DNA from: Comamonadaceae bacterium
GTDB taxonomy: Bacteria; Pseudomonadota; Gammaproteobacteria; Burkholderiales; Burkholderiaceae
Assembly (NCBI GenBank): GCA_947484245.1
Contig: CANKOT010000130.1
Coordinates: 1 to 6,320 of the forward strand
Reading direction: 5' to 3'
DNA length: 6,320 bases
Both the position numbers and the translations under genes were made by a program. Numbering within the stretch: the stretch's first letter is position 1; every line of letters begins with the position of its first letter. The notes below the pieces were generated by a model. It did no database searches. It saw only the letters and a program-made list of their open reading frames with translations, and had not been told where the DNA came from. This document shows, piece after piece, positions 6,266 to 6,320 of this stretch.

Positions 6266-6320
6266 ATGCTTGACCGCGAAGGCTTTCGGCCTAACGTCGG
6301 CATCATTCTGCTCAACCAGA
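6266..6320 (+). CDS. rppH: RNA pyrophosphohydrolase RppH (NudH), 5' end only
   Basis: Only the first 18 codons are present, cut by the window edge. They read MLDREGFRPNVGIILLNQ, the characteristic start of the betaproteobacterial RppH Nudix hydrolase, in which GFRPNVGIIL is the first strand of the fold. The family removes pyrophosphate from 5'-triphosphate mRNA ends and so starts RNase E-dependent decay. The Nudix box itself lies beyond the edge. The gene is divergent from proS. Identity rests on the N-terminus alone but that stretch is distinctive. Confidence 0.85.
   Translation, partial: MLDREGFRPNVGIILLNQ

Noticed and set aside
1..6320. Mobile elements, CRISPR arrays, tRNA or rRNA genes, or an undescribed defence system
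   Set aside because: I saw no spaced direct repeats, terminal inverted repeats, transposase-like proteins or tRNA-like folds. All long frames are accounted for by conserved housekeeping genes.

Overview
The window looks like ordinary core chromosome of a betaproteobacterium, most likely a Comamonadaceae member (Limnohabitans/Rhodoferax-like). This rests on the character of the proteins (HemA beginning [19 protein letters not shown], RppH beginning MLDREGFRPNVGIILLNQ, a long-form ProRS with an editing insertion) and on the order hemA-prfA-prmC-grxD. The genus is a guess from memory of related proteins. I see no mobile elements, CRISPR arrays, tRNA or rRNA genes, and no abrupt change in composition.

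Layout. On the + strand, hemA (glutamyl-tRNA reductase), prfA (release factor 1) and prmC (release-factor glutamine methyltransferase) form a tight cluster. prfA and prmC overlap in an ATGA. A near-perfect -10 box lies so close to the hemA ATG that the transcript may be leaderless. grxD (monothiol CGFS glutaredoxin) follows with its own likely extended -10 promoter and a good Shine-Dalgarno. On the - strand, proS (prolyl-tRNA synthetase) is followed after 11 bases by a small lytic transglycosylase with a twin-arginine-type signal peptide. The two strands converge between grxD and the transglycosylase. There a 14-bp hairpin with a T8 tract, an excellent intrinsic terminator for grxD, is embedded in the last codons and stop of the opposing transglycosylase gene. 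Divergent from proS, the first 18 codons of rppH (RNA pyrophosphohydrolase) run off the right edge.

How the genes fit together. Most serve translation and its substrates: HemA uses glutamyl-tRNA to start tetrapyrrole synthesis, RF1 terminates at UAA/UAG, PrmC methylates the GGQ glutamine of release factors, ProRS charges tRNA-Pro, and RppH starts mRNA decay. GrxD handles Fe-S clusters, and the transglycosylase remodels peptidoglycan.

No new multi-gene system is apparent. The points worth a second look are small: the possible leaderless hemA, loss of the heme-ligand cysteine known from enteric HemA, the stop-codon pattern around prfA, a GGQ at the end of PrmC itself, the Tat-type signal on the transglycosylase, and the terminator buried in an opposing coding sequence.
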